64,000 bases of DNA from Lepraria neglecta (lineage: Eukaryota; Ascomycota; Lecanoromycetes; Lecanorales; Stereocaulaceae). The notes under the pieces are model-generated. The model worked only from the letters and a program-made list of their open reading frames with translations. It was not told the origin of the DNA and made no database searches. The DNA is taken from assembly GCA_033220425.1 (NCBI GenBank), contig CM065652.1:4526001-4590000 (forward strand). Direction: 5' to 3'. A program made the translations under genes and the position numbers. This document shows positions 40,668-51,321 of this stretch, one piece after another (positions within the stretch are counted from its first letter, which is position 1; the number at the start of each line of letters is the position of its first letter).

Positions 40668-42385
40668 CTAGACCGTTTCTTTCAGCCTAGTGGCCAACAT
40701 CTGATCCAAAACTTTCAAAGCTTCTTTGGTGTCCTTGGTGGTAGGACCTTCGAGGACGGATTTTCCGGCCGTCATGGTTAATCTCTCTGGAGCTGGTTGT
40801 TCCAGGTATGGCATCACTCGAGCTTTGTGAGCTGCTCTGAACACCTGCGTTGTGTTAGGAGCTTTCTGGATATATGTAGAAAAAGAACCGTACCTTCAGG
40901 TGGTTCACAATCTTCCTGACCTCATCCTCGATCTTCATGTCGCTATGTTCCTTCAACTTGTTGCGGAAAGAGTGTTCCTTAAGCGCAATGCATAATTCTC
41001 TCTGGTTGATGGGAATATATCTAATCATATTCTCGTCGGTGAGGTAGCGGTCCATGCCCAAGAAAGCGTCTAGCGCTTGGAAGAATAAGACGTGATTGCC
41101 AGAAAGTCCATCATACTTGATGAACTCGCCATCAACCATTTTTCCAACGCCCCACCCTTGGAAGCCCTGGACGTAACTCAACCACACCGAGTGTGATATA
41201 CGAGACTCGGTGAGGTTTTCGTAAAAAACCCGGAGGAGATGACGAAGTCTAAAAGCGATATTCTCAAGGTGGTTCACGCACGATACCTTGTCGTTCTCCT
41301 CGAAGCAGATGACGGCACGAACCATCTCATAATAAATAGGAAAAGCCTTAAAAGTTTGTTAGAAGTAGGAAAACGATTTCAAAGGCGTCTATGCATACCA
41401 AGACTTCCAAATCATAGAACATGCGGAAGAAGACCTCCTCTGATGATCTGATCAAATCCGACATACCAACGTTGATCTTGTAAACTCTTTCACCTCTCTG
41501 GTTAAAGTTATGCAGGACGTTTGCTGTGTTGTTTCCGCTTTCAGCAGTCACGCCGAAGTTTCGCTGGAGGTAAGGCCAAGGCGCATCAAGCTCCTGTGGA
41601 AAGTCGATAACCTTCTCAAGTTGAGCGACCTTGACAACAGGAATTGTTGCCCATCTTAGACATTCTCAGCTTGGGTTCATTTTCCAGAAGCGTTATAAAC
41701 ATTACCTGTATGCGTGGCGACACACAGCAACGCAAGCATAAAATCCATTATAAGCGTCTCGAGGAAGGATATCCCAGTTTCCAGCTTCCACTGCAGCCAT
41801 GATTTCCTCGACATGGGCGATGTTGATTCGTTCGGTCAAGAGCTTTCGCATGAGCGAACGGTATTTGTTGCGTCGTTCATTGTTGACGTTGTCATCGAGC
41901 GAAGGCTCGGCGGTAGTCAAGAGTGGACTAAGCTCCAGGTAGATATCTTTATATGGGCGGAGAGCCATTGGCCATGAGTCGTGATTCGCTTTTGGTGGCC
42001 AAGCTCCCGCACCATCCTTATCGAACAACTCTAATAGGATTGACGCCGTTTCGTGCTGATCTTTGAGTGTCCTCAAGTCTTTTATCTTCGAGACGTTTCC
42101 CGTCTCGTCAACCTCAACCGGCCTAGGACGCCTTCTCAATAATAGACTTCCCAAAACAATGATGAGACCGCCCAAAAAGCAGAGAAAGAAAATCATCGTG
42201 TAAAAAGTGTCTCTTGGAGGCTCCTTCGTTGAATAGCGGAAAATCCTTCGTTGAATAGATAGAGTCAAGAAAATATCAATGCAGAATTGTAAAATTTTGG
42301 CGATGTAACTCCATAGCTTTGGGACTTGGAGAGCTTGGACACTTATATAGTCTACGGCCACGAAATTTGAACTTCTAAGAGACAT
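40668..42385 (-). CDS. PrnB/indoleamine 2,3-dioxygenase-like protein with N-terminal membrane anchor
   Basis: Four exons on the minus strand: 42,385-41,706, 41,654-41,399, 41,346-40,894 and 40,844-40,668, separated by GT...AG introns of 51, 52 and 49 bp. Total 1,566 nt, 521 codons plus TAG, frame unbroken. Residues about 61-83 form one strongly hydrophobic segment followed by RRRPRP, predicting a membrane anchor with the domain outside the bilayer. The C-terminal ~400 residues contain blocks I recognise from fungal proteins of the PrnB-like (DUF1864) group, which share the indoleamine 2,3-dioxygenase fold: LPRDAYNGFYACVAVCRHAY, SGNNTANVLHNF, INVGMSDLIRSSEE, WLSYVQGFQGWG and DGLSGNHVLFFQ. PrnB acts on a tryptophan derivative in pyrrolnitrin synthesis; whether this protein binds heme or uses an indole is unknown, and no proximal His was assigned. 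A weak TATA-like element lies about 45-55 bp upstream (42,430-42,440). Gene model confident; function moderate. Confidence 0.75.
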
Positions 42386-43611
42386 AGCCAGCGCTGCCGG
42401 GACGTTTTCTCAGCTGGATCATGTCGCCGTATAATATAAGCAGAGCTTTCTCATTACGAAGGGACCAATGCTTCGGGTTTGGTGGATATATCCACTTCCT
42501 TCGTTCGTTACTAATTATAAAGACTACACCGACAATTCCGTCAGCTCACGGTAGGATTCTCATGCCAGAAAGGTTATCCAATGTAGCAAGGGCATGTGTT
42601 GGTACGACGATTATAAGGTTAGTCGGCAGTCCAGATCAACATTTTTCACGTGGGTGGGGTTAACGCCATCTTCTCCTTCAAGGCAAACGAGGCGAACGCT
42701 TTGCCTAGCGGTTTCATTGTATATCCCACATCCTAATATAGTGTAAATCTCCGGGGTCAGCGCAATTTCTTACACTTAGTGTATCAGGACATGGTACTCC
42801 AGAAGCCTACAGAATCCTTCGGGCCAAGACCCAAAGCATGCAACCACAACATATCATGTTCCATGCGGTTCGAGAAACAGGCGGAAGAACACGACCCCTG
42901 GAACCCGTCTAGCCTTACGGTGCCAGGGGTAAAAAATGCGACTCTGACTAAAGCCTCGACTGGACTTCGACTGGTGGTATCGAAAAGATCACTTCCCTTC
43001 AGGCTTAGGCAGAGTGAGCCTTGAAATTTTACTAGAATACTCAACTCGCCAAATCGGCCGACCACAGAATGGGAGGCCGAGATTGAAAGCAACGCACGCT
43101 GCTGGCTGCCGCGTATGCATGATGCTCATCCGTGTACTCGTGTCAGCCTGAGACCTCAAACTCTACGCAGCTTCCGTCCCTGATTACTCCGAGTCACTGT
43201 CACATCGGCTGACCGTGGTAAGACTATCTCTCGAGCCAGTTGTAGACGTGCCAAGTGTGTTTTTATGCGTTGAAAATCCATCGCAATCTTAGCTTTGAGC
43301 TAAGCTTGGTTTGATCTCCACGGAGCTTGGTGTTCAATTATTAAGCAGCCTTCCACGTTTTGCATTTGGTGAGTATCACTGATGAGGCCGAGACTAGAAT
43401 GTTCAGTGCTGCAATCTTTGATCTATTTCTATCAGATTTGGAGAGACTGGGAAAGGACACATGCTCCTATGTCTTCGCAGAATTGTCATTGTAGCTGCTT
43501 CTAAATTCATTAAGGACAACCCAAAAAAAAACTCCAGATGCTACAGAAAGGACAATAACCTTTTCGATGATCCTGTCTAGCATTTCAAGGAAGCTCTTAA
43601 AAGTAATTCTT
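42386..43611. other. Intergenic region upstream of the PrnB-like gene
   Basis: About 1.2 kb between two minus-strand genes. Includes a TATA-like tataatataag at 42,430-42,440 and an A-run near 43,524. A 102-codon frame (43,092-42,784, minus) lacks domain, signal or hydrophobic features and is not called. No repeats seen. Confidence 0.5.
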
Positions 43612-44573
43612 CTATGGCTTCCTCGCAATTGTAACAGTATACTTTTGGTGTACACCCTCCTCAGAGGCGATATCACGGAGACTCTCCTTAGTCAATCTCG
43701 CCAACTCGCCGCCGGCGATGCCCTGGGCTCCCAACATCTTGCGGAGCAGCTCCGGGTAATGCGGTACCAGCTTAGCCTGCACATATCTTCCCATAGCCAG
43801 GCTGTTTGGCGTCTTGCTCGACGGCACAAATGAAAACTCAAACGTTCGAACGCTGATGATCTCCAACCCAGCATCTTTCATGATTGGTGCAGCATCAGAG
43901 CCAGCGTGTGTTGACAAACCAGATTGCTCGGCCCCTGAAACGACGGCTCGGTGCCACTCCCACTTATCACTAAGACATTCAGATGTCCCGACACGGTAAA
44001 ATTTCCAGTCCAAGTCCTGGTGCTCAATGATGCCACCAGACCTCAACGAGTGGTAGGCGGTGGAAAAATATCGCGACCAGTCATTGATTCCCAGGAAAAG
44101 CATACGACCGAAAATGTAACCAAGCCCACCAGGAGTGAAAATCTCACGATTCATAACATCATCACCTGGCTTGTTGTAGTCGACATCCAAGACGTTTCCT
44201 ACGGCCCAGGCAGCGTTCGCCGGAGCCATCTTCTGCACAGCTTCTGGAACGGGCGAAATGTCGAGTCCGTAGACCTTAGCAGATGGGAACATGCCAGCGA
44301 TCTGGATTGTTGCAACGCCAGTACCGCAGCCAATATCGACGGCCTTTGACACACTCGTCATGGACTGGACAGGCGCTAGGCAGGGGACACCACCAACCAT
44401 CTCGACGATGGCAGCGGCCTGGGCGTCAAGTCGGTTCTGTTCGATAGCACTGCAGCATTTCTGTAAGCTAGGGTGTCTTGGAACGAGACGACAGGTACTT
44501 GCTCATTTGGAAGCACGTAAGCAGAGGACGTGCTATGATACCGGCGCTCGCTGGTGTTGTCGACTGTTGCCAT
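43612..44573 (-). CDS. SAM-dependent methyltransferase (class I, fungal TAM/LaeA-like type)
   Basis: Two exons: 44,573-44,499 and 44,460-43,612, giving 307 residues. The 38-bp intron (donor GTACCT, acceptor CTTACAG) is very short but is the only join that keeps frame and gives the expected N-terminus (YHSTSSAYVLPNE, then a Gln/Arg-rich helix and VEMVGG). Class I SAM motif VDIGCGTG is at about residues 66-73, followed by an acidic strand end (VYGLDIS). A post-I segment (GNVLDVD) and a GGIIEHQDLDW strand match the Rossmann core of fungal metabolite methyltransferases. No signal peptide or membrane segment, so cytosolic. TATATAAG at 44,638-44,645, 65 bp upstream, supports the start. Faces away from the transporter across a 924-bp shared promoter region, suggesting co-regulation. 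Substrate cannot be inferred. Confidence 0.85.
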
Positions 44574-44637
44574 TTTCAGTCGTCCGGCACTCGATGAAGG
44601 AACTGGGTTGCGACGAAAGGAATACCGAAAAGCACGC

Positions 44638-44645
44638 CTTATATA
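44638..44645 (-). promoter_or_regulatory. TATA box of the methyltransferase gene
   Basis: Minus-strand TATATAAG 65 bp upstream of the start codon, a usual spacing for a fungal core promoter with a short 5' leader. Confidence 0.6.
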
Positions 44646-44653
44646 GTATCCCC

Positions 44654-44703
44654 TATCCTGCTAGCGTGTAAGCCAAGAGACGTACACGCACTGTAGCAGG
44701 ATA
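44654..44703. promoter_or_regulatory. Inverted repeat in the divergent promoter
   Basis: Arms TATCCTGCTA (44,654-44,663) and TAGCAGGATA (44,694-44,703) pair perfectly, extended by GCGTGT/ACACGC after a 4-base bulge. It lies directly upstream of the methyltransferase TATA box. It could be a dimeric regulator site or transposon footprint debris; the following ggatataggatatc resembles the GGATAT tracts at the island edges. Confidence 0.4.
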
Positions 44704-45497
44704 TAGGATATCAATCCACAATGGGAGACAGTACCCTGCAGCGATCTCTTACATACGTATGCTTATAAATCTCAGGTGCCTCATGCGTGCGCATCTCCAA
44801 GGACGTAAAAGCTGTAATGAAAAAGTCGGTGTGTAATATACCATGTTTGCACTGGTATTGTAACCGCCGCCTTGGACTGTGCACCAAAGGGGCAAGTTCG
44901 ACCGAGTCAGGTCCTTCGATTTTAGGATTTGAGCGGTCTGCGCTCTAACCCACTGTTAAATCGCCTAGCGCACGGATTTAGCATGATGCACTACTACCTT
45001 ACTCTTGAATACTACGCTGACCCGAGGGATGCTGATTTGAAATGCAAGAACAAGGTAGCCAGCCACCCGCCGCCATAAGAACCACTAAAATCCTTGGCGT
45101 GAGCGCTGAGATGTTAGTCTCACACGGGAGCTAGGTCGACACCGACGGGCTTGCCGATCAGAGACCTAAGGTAAGGTAAGTAAAGCGGCGATTTTCCCCG
45201 GGTGTTCCATTTGTGAGCCCCGAGAGCGAGCGTGACTTCCCCTTCTTTGGTGTTATCATTAAGCGGTATTATTGTTATTCCACGAAAGGCTTGTTTGAGA
45301 CAAGTCATGTCATTTCATTAGACAGCAAGTCTTAGCGGGGCTGTTCAAAACCACCTCACCCTATATCTAAGAATCAAGCGCCTTACACCCGCCTCTTCCT
45401 ACTACTTCAGCCAGCCCATCAATGCCCTGCACTAGGTCTTGTCTTCGTTAAACTCACAACAGAGATCTTGAACTTCAGCACCTGTCGGCTGCTCAAG

Positions 45498-47361
45498 ATG
45501 GCTCGCGGTTCCTCAGCGAGCGAACACGCTAACGACACTCCGTCTTCTTTTCTTCACCCCAACGACTTTCCAGCCAGCGAACATGGCAAGGAGACTCCAT
45601 CGATTTTGCCCATTGACATAGTGTTCCCCGAGGCAACACTACAGAGGAGTAACACTCCCCCGAGCGCGCTACGACAGAATCTCTTCATGATTTTCATCAC
45701 TTTGACCCAGTTGGCTCAAATGATTCCTTTGGGTGCCGGTATTAACTCTGGTCTTGCTATTGGAGAAGCGCTGGGTGCGACACACGTCGAGTCGGTTTGG
45801 ATCGTTGCGTCATACCCTCTGACCCAAGGCGCGTTTGTTCTCATCGGTAGGTGTTTGCCTCATCGATTTCCTTTTACAGCAAAGTGGAGTGGCATTAGAC
45901 TGACCATTTTGTCTTCTCATTAGGTGGCCGGCTGGGCGCCGTTTATGGTCACAAAACTGTATTCTCCGCCGGCTGTATGTGGTGGGTTTTCTGGGCTTTG
46001 TGCGGTGGATTCTCCAACAATTTGGTCTCCATGTGCATTATGAGAGGCCTTTGCGGTATAGGTGGCGGCCTGATGATTCCGAACATTGTGGCCTTGTTGG
46101 GCATCACCTTCCCGCCAGGAAGAAAGCGAAATCTTGGTCTGGCTCTCTTTGGAGCAATGGCACCTGTCGGTGCAGCTGGCGGTTCTCTTGTCTCCGCAGT
46201 CATCGTCCAATTGTCCGAGTGGAAATGGTTGTTCTTTATGCTGTGAGCATTGAATTCTCCTGAATGATAGGTTCCCTTGCTGATATCTTCTCTTCCAGAG
46301 GTCTGCTAGGTTTTGTGGTCTACGGTACCGCGATGGTCACAGTCCCAGGGGATGAACCCATTGATCCAAATGGTGAAGTTGACTGGGTCGGCGCTTACCT
46401 GGGAGTTGGTGCTCTCATCTTGTTCAATTTCGTCTGGAAGTAAATACTCTTGTGGACGTCACCATGCATTAGAGACTAACGCTTTCGCAGCCAAGCACCT
46501 CTCGCCGGGTGGGATAGCGCTTACGAGATCGCCCTTCTTATCCTGTCCGTCATCCACTTCACCGGCTTCGCATACTGGGAAGCGAAGGTTACCCAGGAGC
46601 CGATCCTACCTTTCATTATTTGGAAAGCACCTTCGTTCGGTATTCTTATGCTCGCCATTTTCTTCTCCTTTATAAGTTTAGGTATCTTCTTTTGGTATAT
46701 AAATATCTATATGCAAACCATTCGCGGAGACAGCCTTATCATGGTCGGTGTTCAATATTTACCGCTAACGGTCGTTGATTGTGCGAATGCCTTCTTCGCC
46801 GCCTGGCTCGTTCCCCGGGTACCAGCCCAAGTCATTATCGGTATGGGTTGCCTGGCGATGACCACCATCAACGTCGTGTTGGCCACCATTCCGGCAAAGT
46901 TAACTTACTGGGCGATGGCATTCCCAGCAATGTTTTTGTCTGCGTTCACGATCGATTTGATCACCACCAGCACCCAAATTATTACAAGCAATACTGTACC
47001 ACTGAAGCATCAAGGCGTTGCAGGATCTCTGGTTGGTGCGTTGCTCAGTTACGGCATGAGTACTGGTCTCGGCTTTGCTGGCACTGTTGAGGTTAACACC
47101 TTTGACAACGGGAACAATCTTCTCAAAGGTTATCATTCTGCCGCATATTTGGCGGTGGGCTTGGCCAGTGCCTCTCAATACTCAGTGTGGTCTTCATCCG
47201 CATACCCAAAGATACCCGAGAGGGCTGGGGTGAGGACGAAGCGGAAGAGGAGAGGAGACGAGCGTGAGACCTTTTTATCCATAAGCTTTATTATCAAAAT
47301 GAAGGCATTGCTGTTCGGTATATGGCGTATAGATACTTATAAACTACTTGGTTCCCTGTAG
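45498..47361 (+). CDS. MFS multidrug/metabolite transporter, DHA2-like (14-TM type), frame slip near the C-terminus
   Basis: Exons 45,498-45,846, 45,924-46,242, 46,299-46,439 and 46,491-47,361; introns 77, 56 and 51 bp. The ATG at 45,498 (CAAGATGG context) follows an upstream reading frame with no better start. As annotated, 559 residues: a ~60-residue polar N-terminus (with a repeated SEHxxxTPS motif), then hydrophobic segments through the C-terminus. Motif A (GGRLGAVYGHK) spans residues 117-127 across intron 1; a GAMAPVGAAGG motif C-like stretch follows. Plasma-membrane drug:H+ antiport is the family role; in this context export of a cluster product is likely. Oddity: after about 47,176 the annotated frame loses the usual tail, while the shifted frame gives VFIRIPKDTREGW and a Glu/Arg-rich end stopping at 47,265-47,267. 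One base appears lost between about 47,175 and 47,190, by mutation or sequencing error. Confidence 0.82.
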
Positions 47362-47565
47362 ACCATTAATGCGTTTCAATACAGGACTAGAACCATAGAC
47401 TTGCGGCGCTGGCAGTCATGGCGTGAGCCGAGCTGACCTCATAACAGCTATCAACTAGCATTGAACTTGCAAGAATCAGGTTTCTTTCCGAAACCTGCAA
47501 ATTTAAGCCCAGATTGACTACGGCTACCCTTCAGCCCATCAACGTAAAGTTTGCCTCTTCGCGGT

Positions 47566-47691
47566 GGGGCTGGGCTTTGCCGGCACCACCGAATCCTCCC
47601 TTAATAATCACAACCGTGACATCCCCGACAGCTACCGCAGTGCGTGGTAGTACGTGAGCGTTGAGCTCGCAGTTCTACGTTGATTTATCGC
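47566..47691 (+). pseudogene. Relic of a second MFS transporter (C-terminal fragment)
   Basis: A reading frame here gives GLGFAGTTESSLNN followed after a few residues by SYRSAW and YVSVELAVL, closely parallel to the neighbouring transporter (GLGFAGTVE..., GYHSAAYLAVGLA) near its last membrane segments. The frame is interrupted by a stop within the match and there is no upstream homologous sequence. It is therefore a truncated leftover of a duplicated or separate DHA2 gene, 205 bp after the intact copy's stop. Divergence at synonymous-looking positions argues against a very recent duplication. Confidence 0.6.
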
Positions 47692-48476
47692 GGAGGCTTT
47701 TGTACTAATAGGATTAAGGAGGAGGAGGGAGATCGGCGAGTTGATATGAAACTGTTGCAGATGCTGTAGTGAAGCATTTAATTTTCGCCCGTGGTGCTGC
47801 AATCGAGGGAGTGGAACAATTGAAAGCCGATTTCCAGGAGTGTTCAGAAGTTTGATAAAGGTTTAACTTTTAGAATTCACTTCCTATACCAGTTCACTCC
47901 AAACCTTCTTTCTCATTTTCACGAAAAGTAATCCACCTATATTCCCTCTTTTCGAACGGAAAACCCTCCTACAGCTATGGTAACAGCAATTCATTTGAAT
48001 TATGAGCGGTATCATACCTACGCTATTCCATGGGCTTGTCTCATCTTCATCTGAACATATACCCTATTCGCACCCAGCACATGTCAAACATGTTCGTATG
48101 CTCAATGAGACGACGTGTCTCTATCTTGTATATATAAGGAACCTGAGTTCTAGATTATCAAAGAATTAGCCGTGCGGTACTTCATCACTTTTGGCACGCC
48201 GGGAGAAGGGGACTAGGTGCATGTTCGCTAAAGGTGATATAAATGGATGCGGTTGGGGAGTGACTTGCTTATTAGCTCTGTGTGTATGTGATCCGGAGGC
48301 AAGTAGTATATCTGCTGTGTGGAATTCCTGCAATACCTCTAGCTACTCTGAATTTACCCGTGTTTTGCTTGAATCCTATCAGCACCCCAACCTGCAGATT
48401 TCATTTCCTCGTCACACATATCCCGACTGCACCAGCATCTCGGAAGAAACCACATCATTCAAACTTCTCTTTGCTC
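47692..48476. other. Intergenic, between MFS relic and secreted-protein gene
   Basis: No domain-bearing frame. A short acidic/basic coding-like tail follows the MFS relic (to about 47,770). A plus-strand open stretch from 48,191 overlaps the secreted-protein gene and is treated as its shadow. Confidence 0.45.
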
Positions 48477-48798
48477 TCAAAATGCCTGGATTGAGAACGG
48501 CTTCACGTTTGACCCCAGAACCTTTCCTTCCCTTTGCAAAACACTGGTTGCATTCGCTAGTGCCGACTCATGGAACGAGGCAAAATCTGCAGACACGCCT
48601 CAACATCAGCATTCCCACTATCGAGAGCCAACTTGCAATTTTCGAAAGCCGGGGATATGCACATACCTTGGGGATACCCTGTCGAGTAGGCGTATATGCT
48701 CCACACTATAGCCGTCTCATACTGGAAGATAGATTTACTCTCGAGCGTGACCCAGTAGCCAGGAGGGCAACGGTGGCGAAGGTTGCTGAGAGTTTCAT
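48477..48798 (-). pseudogene. Small secreted protein gene, probably broken once
   Basis: Minus strand. Exon 1 48,798-48,667 begins with a clear signal peptide (MKLSATFATVALLATG). The 80-bp intron 48,666-48,587 has a consensus donor GTATGT, a branch-like GCTGATG and acceptor CTGCAG. Exon 2 48,586-48,477 ends ...VKPFSIQAF then stop. The secretory frame and the frame entering exon 2 (QYETAIVW..., DFASFHES...) differ by one base, so about one break lies just after the signal peptide; exon lengths sum to 242 nt. Mature product would be about 60 residues, without cysteines. A TATA-like tatttaaaat lies 33-42 bp upstream. Family unknown; secreted small proteins near RIP-affected repeats are often studied as candidate effectors, but nothing here shows that role. 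Not known to belong to the metabolic genes around it. Confidence 0.55.
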
Positions 48799-49993
48799 TG
48801 CAATTGGGAGCAGGAGCGAAATGTGATGGGATTTTAAATAGAGTGGGTCTTGTATATCAAGGAGCTTGGAAGAGAAAGGAAGTTTAGTAGAGGGCATCTT
48901 TCACATTTTAGCGATATTCGATATGACTAAAATGGATTGCAAAACAGGCGTGATTCGTAAGCCTCCCTTAATGTCAGTAAGGCTGGAGGTCTGAGTAAAA
49001 CATAGGTCGCTAAACCGGCCTCCCTCGCTCCTGCATCCGTCCTACAGGTCTAGTAAGCTCACTGTCAGCCTCTCATTTTCAGCACCGTATGAGCACGGCC
49101 GAAGATGACACGAGATTCCGGAAGACGTGGGATTCAGCCATGTCCGTGATCCTTCCTGACTGCCATTGTTTTGTTCGAAAGCGTGCTCCAATATTAATAC
49201 GGAGGATCCGAATGCTGATCTTGATATTCTCAGATATTGTATGGGTTATTAGCGTCCTTTGATTTAGCGAGGATTCGAGCCCAAAGAGGCTAGGACTAGG
49301 GTTATTTTCAACCCTTCAAATAACACACCACCAGACGAAAATCAACGACCGCTTCATGCTAACGTACAAAAGCTAGACGACTTTGGTCATTGTAAGGAGC
49401 TTTGTTGAGGCCTGATGCCAGCTGACAAAATTGATCACCGAAGATGTGAATACGGTAAACCATCCGGCCGCACATTGGCAACGCTCCCGTTGCCATCACT
49501 CAGCTGTGGCTATACGCCGCATTGTGACATCTGCATAATCCGCCAGGATCCTAAAATACTACATTGGAGATACCGATGTTGCGAGCCGAAGGCCAATGAA
49601 GCTAACGGGTGTTCGTTGGGTTCTATTTCACCGCGCTCGACGCTGAGGAGCTGTATAGTCACCCTACCGTCAAGCTGCCATCCCGACTTCAAGGTTCCGA
49701 AAGGCAAGGCAACAAGGGGCTCGTGTCATACTAGTACCACCGGCTCCGCGAAGTAGAGTAGCAACATGGAACGGCATGTGGCATTCCTTGGCCTCGTGCC
49801 TAGATAGCTTTCCTTTTGTTTCGTGGACGGTGGGTCAAGCTGACTATCAAGGATGTAGACTATCATGTGAAACTTACAGAGATAGCCTTATCCGAGCATA
49901 TAAAGCCCCCCATACTACCTACTCCTCTACTTCTCCAAAAAATATCCCTCTCTTCAAAGGCGATCTCTGTGGCTCGCTCTTTTCTATATCGAG
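48799..49993. other. Intergenic region upstream of the tyrosinase gene
   Basis: About 1.2 kb of normal-composition DNA. The only notable element is the TATAAAG at 49,899-49,905. Open frames near 49,415-49,756 show no recognisable features and lie on opposite strands over one another. Confidence 0.5.
49899..49905 (+). promoter_or_regulatory. TATA box of the tyrosinase gene
   Basis: TATAAAG 89 bp upstream of the ATG, followed by a C/T-rich leader (cctactcctctacttctcc) typical of fungal transcription start regions. Confidence 0.6.
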
Positions 49994-51321
49994 ATGGAGC
50001 TCATCACTCTCTTTATGTGCCTACTGTATACAGTGGGAAACATTGTCGAGGCTATTCCTACTAAGAACAACACCCAGGTGGCCGCATCGCGTCAGATCAC
50101 CAAATGGCAGAAGCAGTACAACCAGTACATTGAAGCAACAATCAAGACTCGCAATTCAGGATGTACTTCCGATAATATAGTCTATCGTCAAGAATGGTAA
50201 ATATCGCTGCATGACTGAACGATACGAATGGCTACGTACTGACGTGCCGACCAGGGGATCCCTCTCCCAGCAATCCCGCATTGAATATACCAATGCTGTC
50301 CAATGCCTACAGCAGAAGCCTGCCATCAGCTCACTGTCCGATATTCCTGGCGCGCAAAGCCTCTTCGATGATTTTTCTGGTACCCACATCATACAGGCTC
50401 CTCATGTTCACTTCAGCGTACGTATCTTTTGCCTCCTCTGTCTGGGGCCAATCGCTAGGAAAGACCGACTGAATGCTGAAAAGGGTATATTTTTCCACTT
50501 CCATCGCTACTTTATCTGGCTCTACGAGAAAGCCCTTCAAGAAGAATGCGACTATAAAGGTACGCAACCGTACTGGGACTGGACCCTATCATGGCAAGAT
50601 CCACGAAAGTCACCCGTCTTCGATGGTTCTCCAACCTCCCTAGGCAGCAACGGCAAACCCACTCCCCACGGCCCCACCAATCTCACAGCCTTCGGCATCG
50701 ATCTCGAAATCGCCCCAGCCACCGGCGGCGGCTGTGTCTACTCGGGCCCTTTCAAGAATTATACCGTGAATCTAGGCCCGGTCGCCTTCGCGCCCATCGA
50801 CGGCGACAACGGCCTCGACTACAACCCACGCTGCCTATCGCGGGACATCTCCCTTGTCTGGAGCAACAAAACCAAACCTACAGATGTCACGAGCCTCATC
50901 TCTAGCTGTGCTGACCTCGGCTGCTTCGATACTGTTCTCGAGGCAATCGATGGGGTTCATGCCGGCGGGCACTTTACTATTGGCGGCGTAGATATAGACG
51001 CCTACGCCAGCGCCGGCGATCCGGCATTCTATTTGCACCATACACAGGTTGATCGCGTGTGGACAATATGGCAGAATTTGAATTCACGGAATCGGACGAG
51101 GCAGGTATATGGGACAAGTACAGCGTTCAATGGTGAGTTCCATTTCCATTTGTTCCATCTTCAAAGGATCATATATGTTAATGGGTCGGATGCTCCTAGT
51201 CCCACCAAGTCCGAACGTGACATTGGACACCAACATTGATTTCGGCATCCTTGCACCTCAGCAGCCAGTGAGCAATCTGATATCATCTATTGATGGACCC
51301 TTCTGCTACATGTACATTTAG
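49994..51321 (+). CDS. Secreted tyrosinase-like type 3 copper oxidase
   Basis: Exons 49,994-50,196, 50,255-50,417, 50,484-51,132 and 51,200-51,321; introns 58, 66 and 67 bp, total 1,137 nt and 378 residues, frame intact. Residues 1-20 (MELITLFMCLLYTVGNIVEA) are a signal peptide, so the enzyme enters the secretory pathway. CuA candidates: His118/120 (APHVHFSG) and His127/129 (HFHRYF), followed by YWDWT. CuB: His281 and His285 (VHAGGHFTIGG) and His307/308 (DPAFYLHHTQVDR). Several N-glycosylation sequons (NYT, NKT, NRT) fit secretion. The C-terminus PFCYMYI matches the short, tail-less fungal tyrosinase form, which lacks the long inhibitory C-terminal domain. Family reaction: o-hydroxylation of monophenols and/or oxidation of o-diphenols to quinones. 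In cluster context it may oxidise an aromatic intermediate; that is inference. Confidence 0.88.

Larger units (their letters stand above)
44574..45497. other. Divergent promoter region, methyltransferase/MFS transporter
   Basis: 924 bp between the two start codons, transcribed outward on both sides. Contains the TATA box and inverted repeat listed separately; a pyrimidine-rich stretch (about 45,380-45,420) precedes the transporter start. No credible gene inside; a tRNA-like patch near 44,890-44,960 was rejected. Confidence 0.55.

Noticed and set aside
42784-43092. 102-codon minus-strand frame between the PrnB-like and methyltransferase genes
   Set aside because: No domain, signal peptide or membrane segment; an overlapping plus-strand frame of similar length suggests chance.
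44885-44965. tRNA-like patch (minus strand, GGTTAGAGCGC and GGTCGAAC resemble A and B boxes)
   Set aside because: T-arm does not pair, B box is imperfect, and no 7-bp acceptor stem closes; at most a relic.
48191-48826. Plus-strand open frame of about 211 codons
   Set aside because: It opens at TTG rather than ATG, has no recognisable domain, and overlaps a minus-strand gene with signal peptide, consensus intron and TATA.
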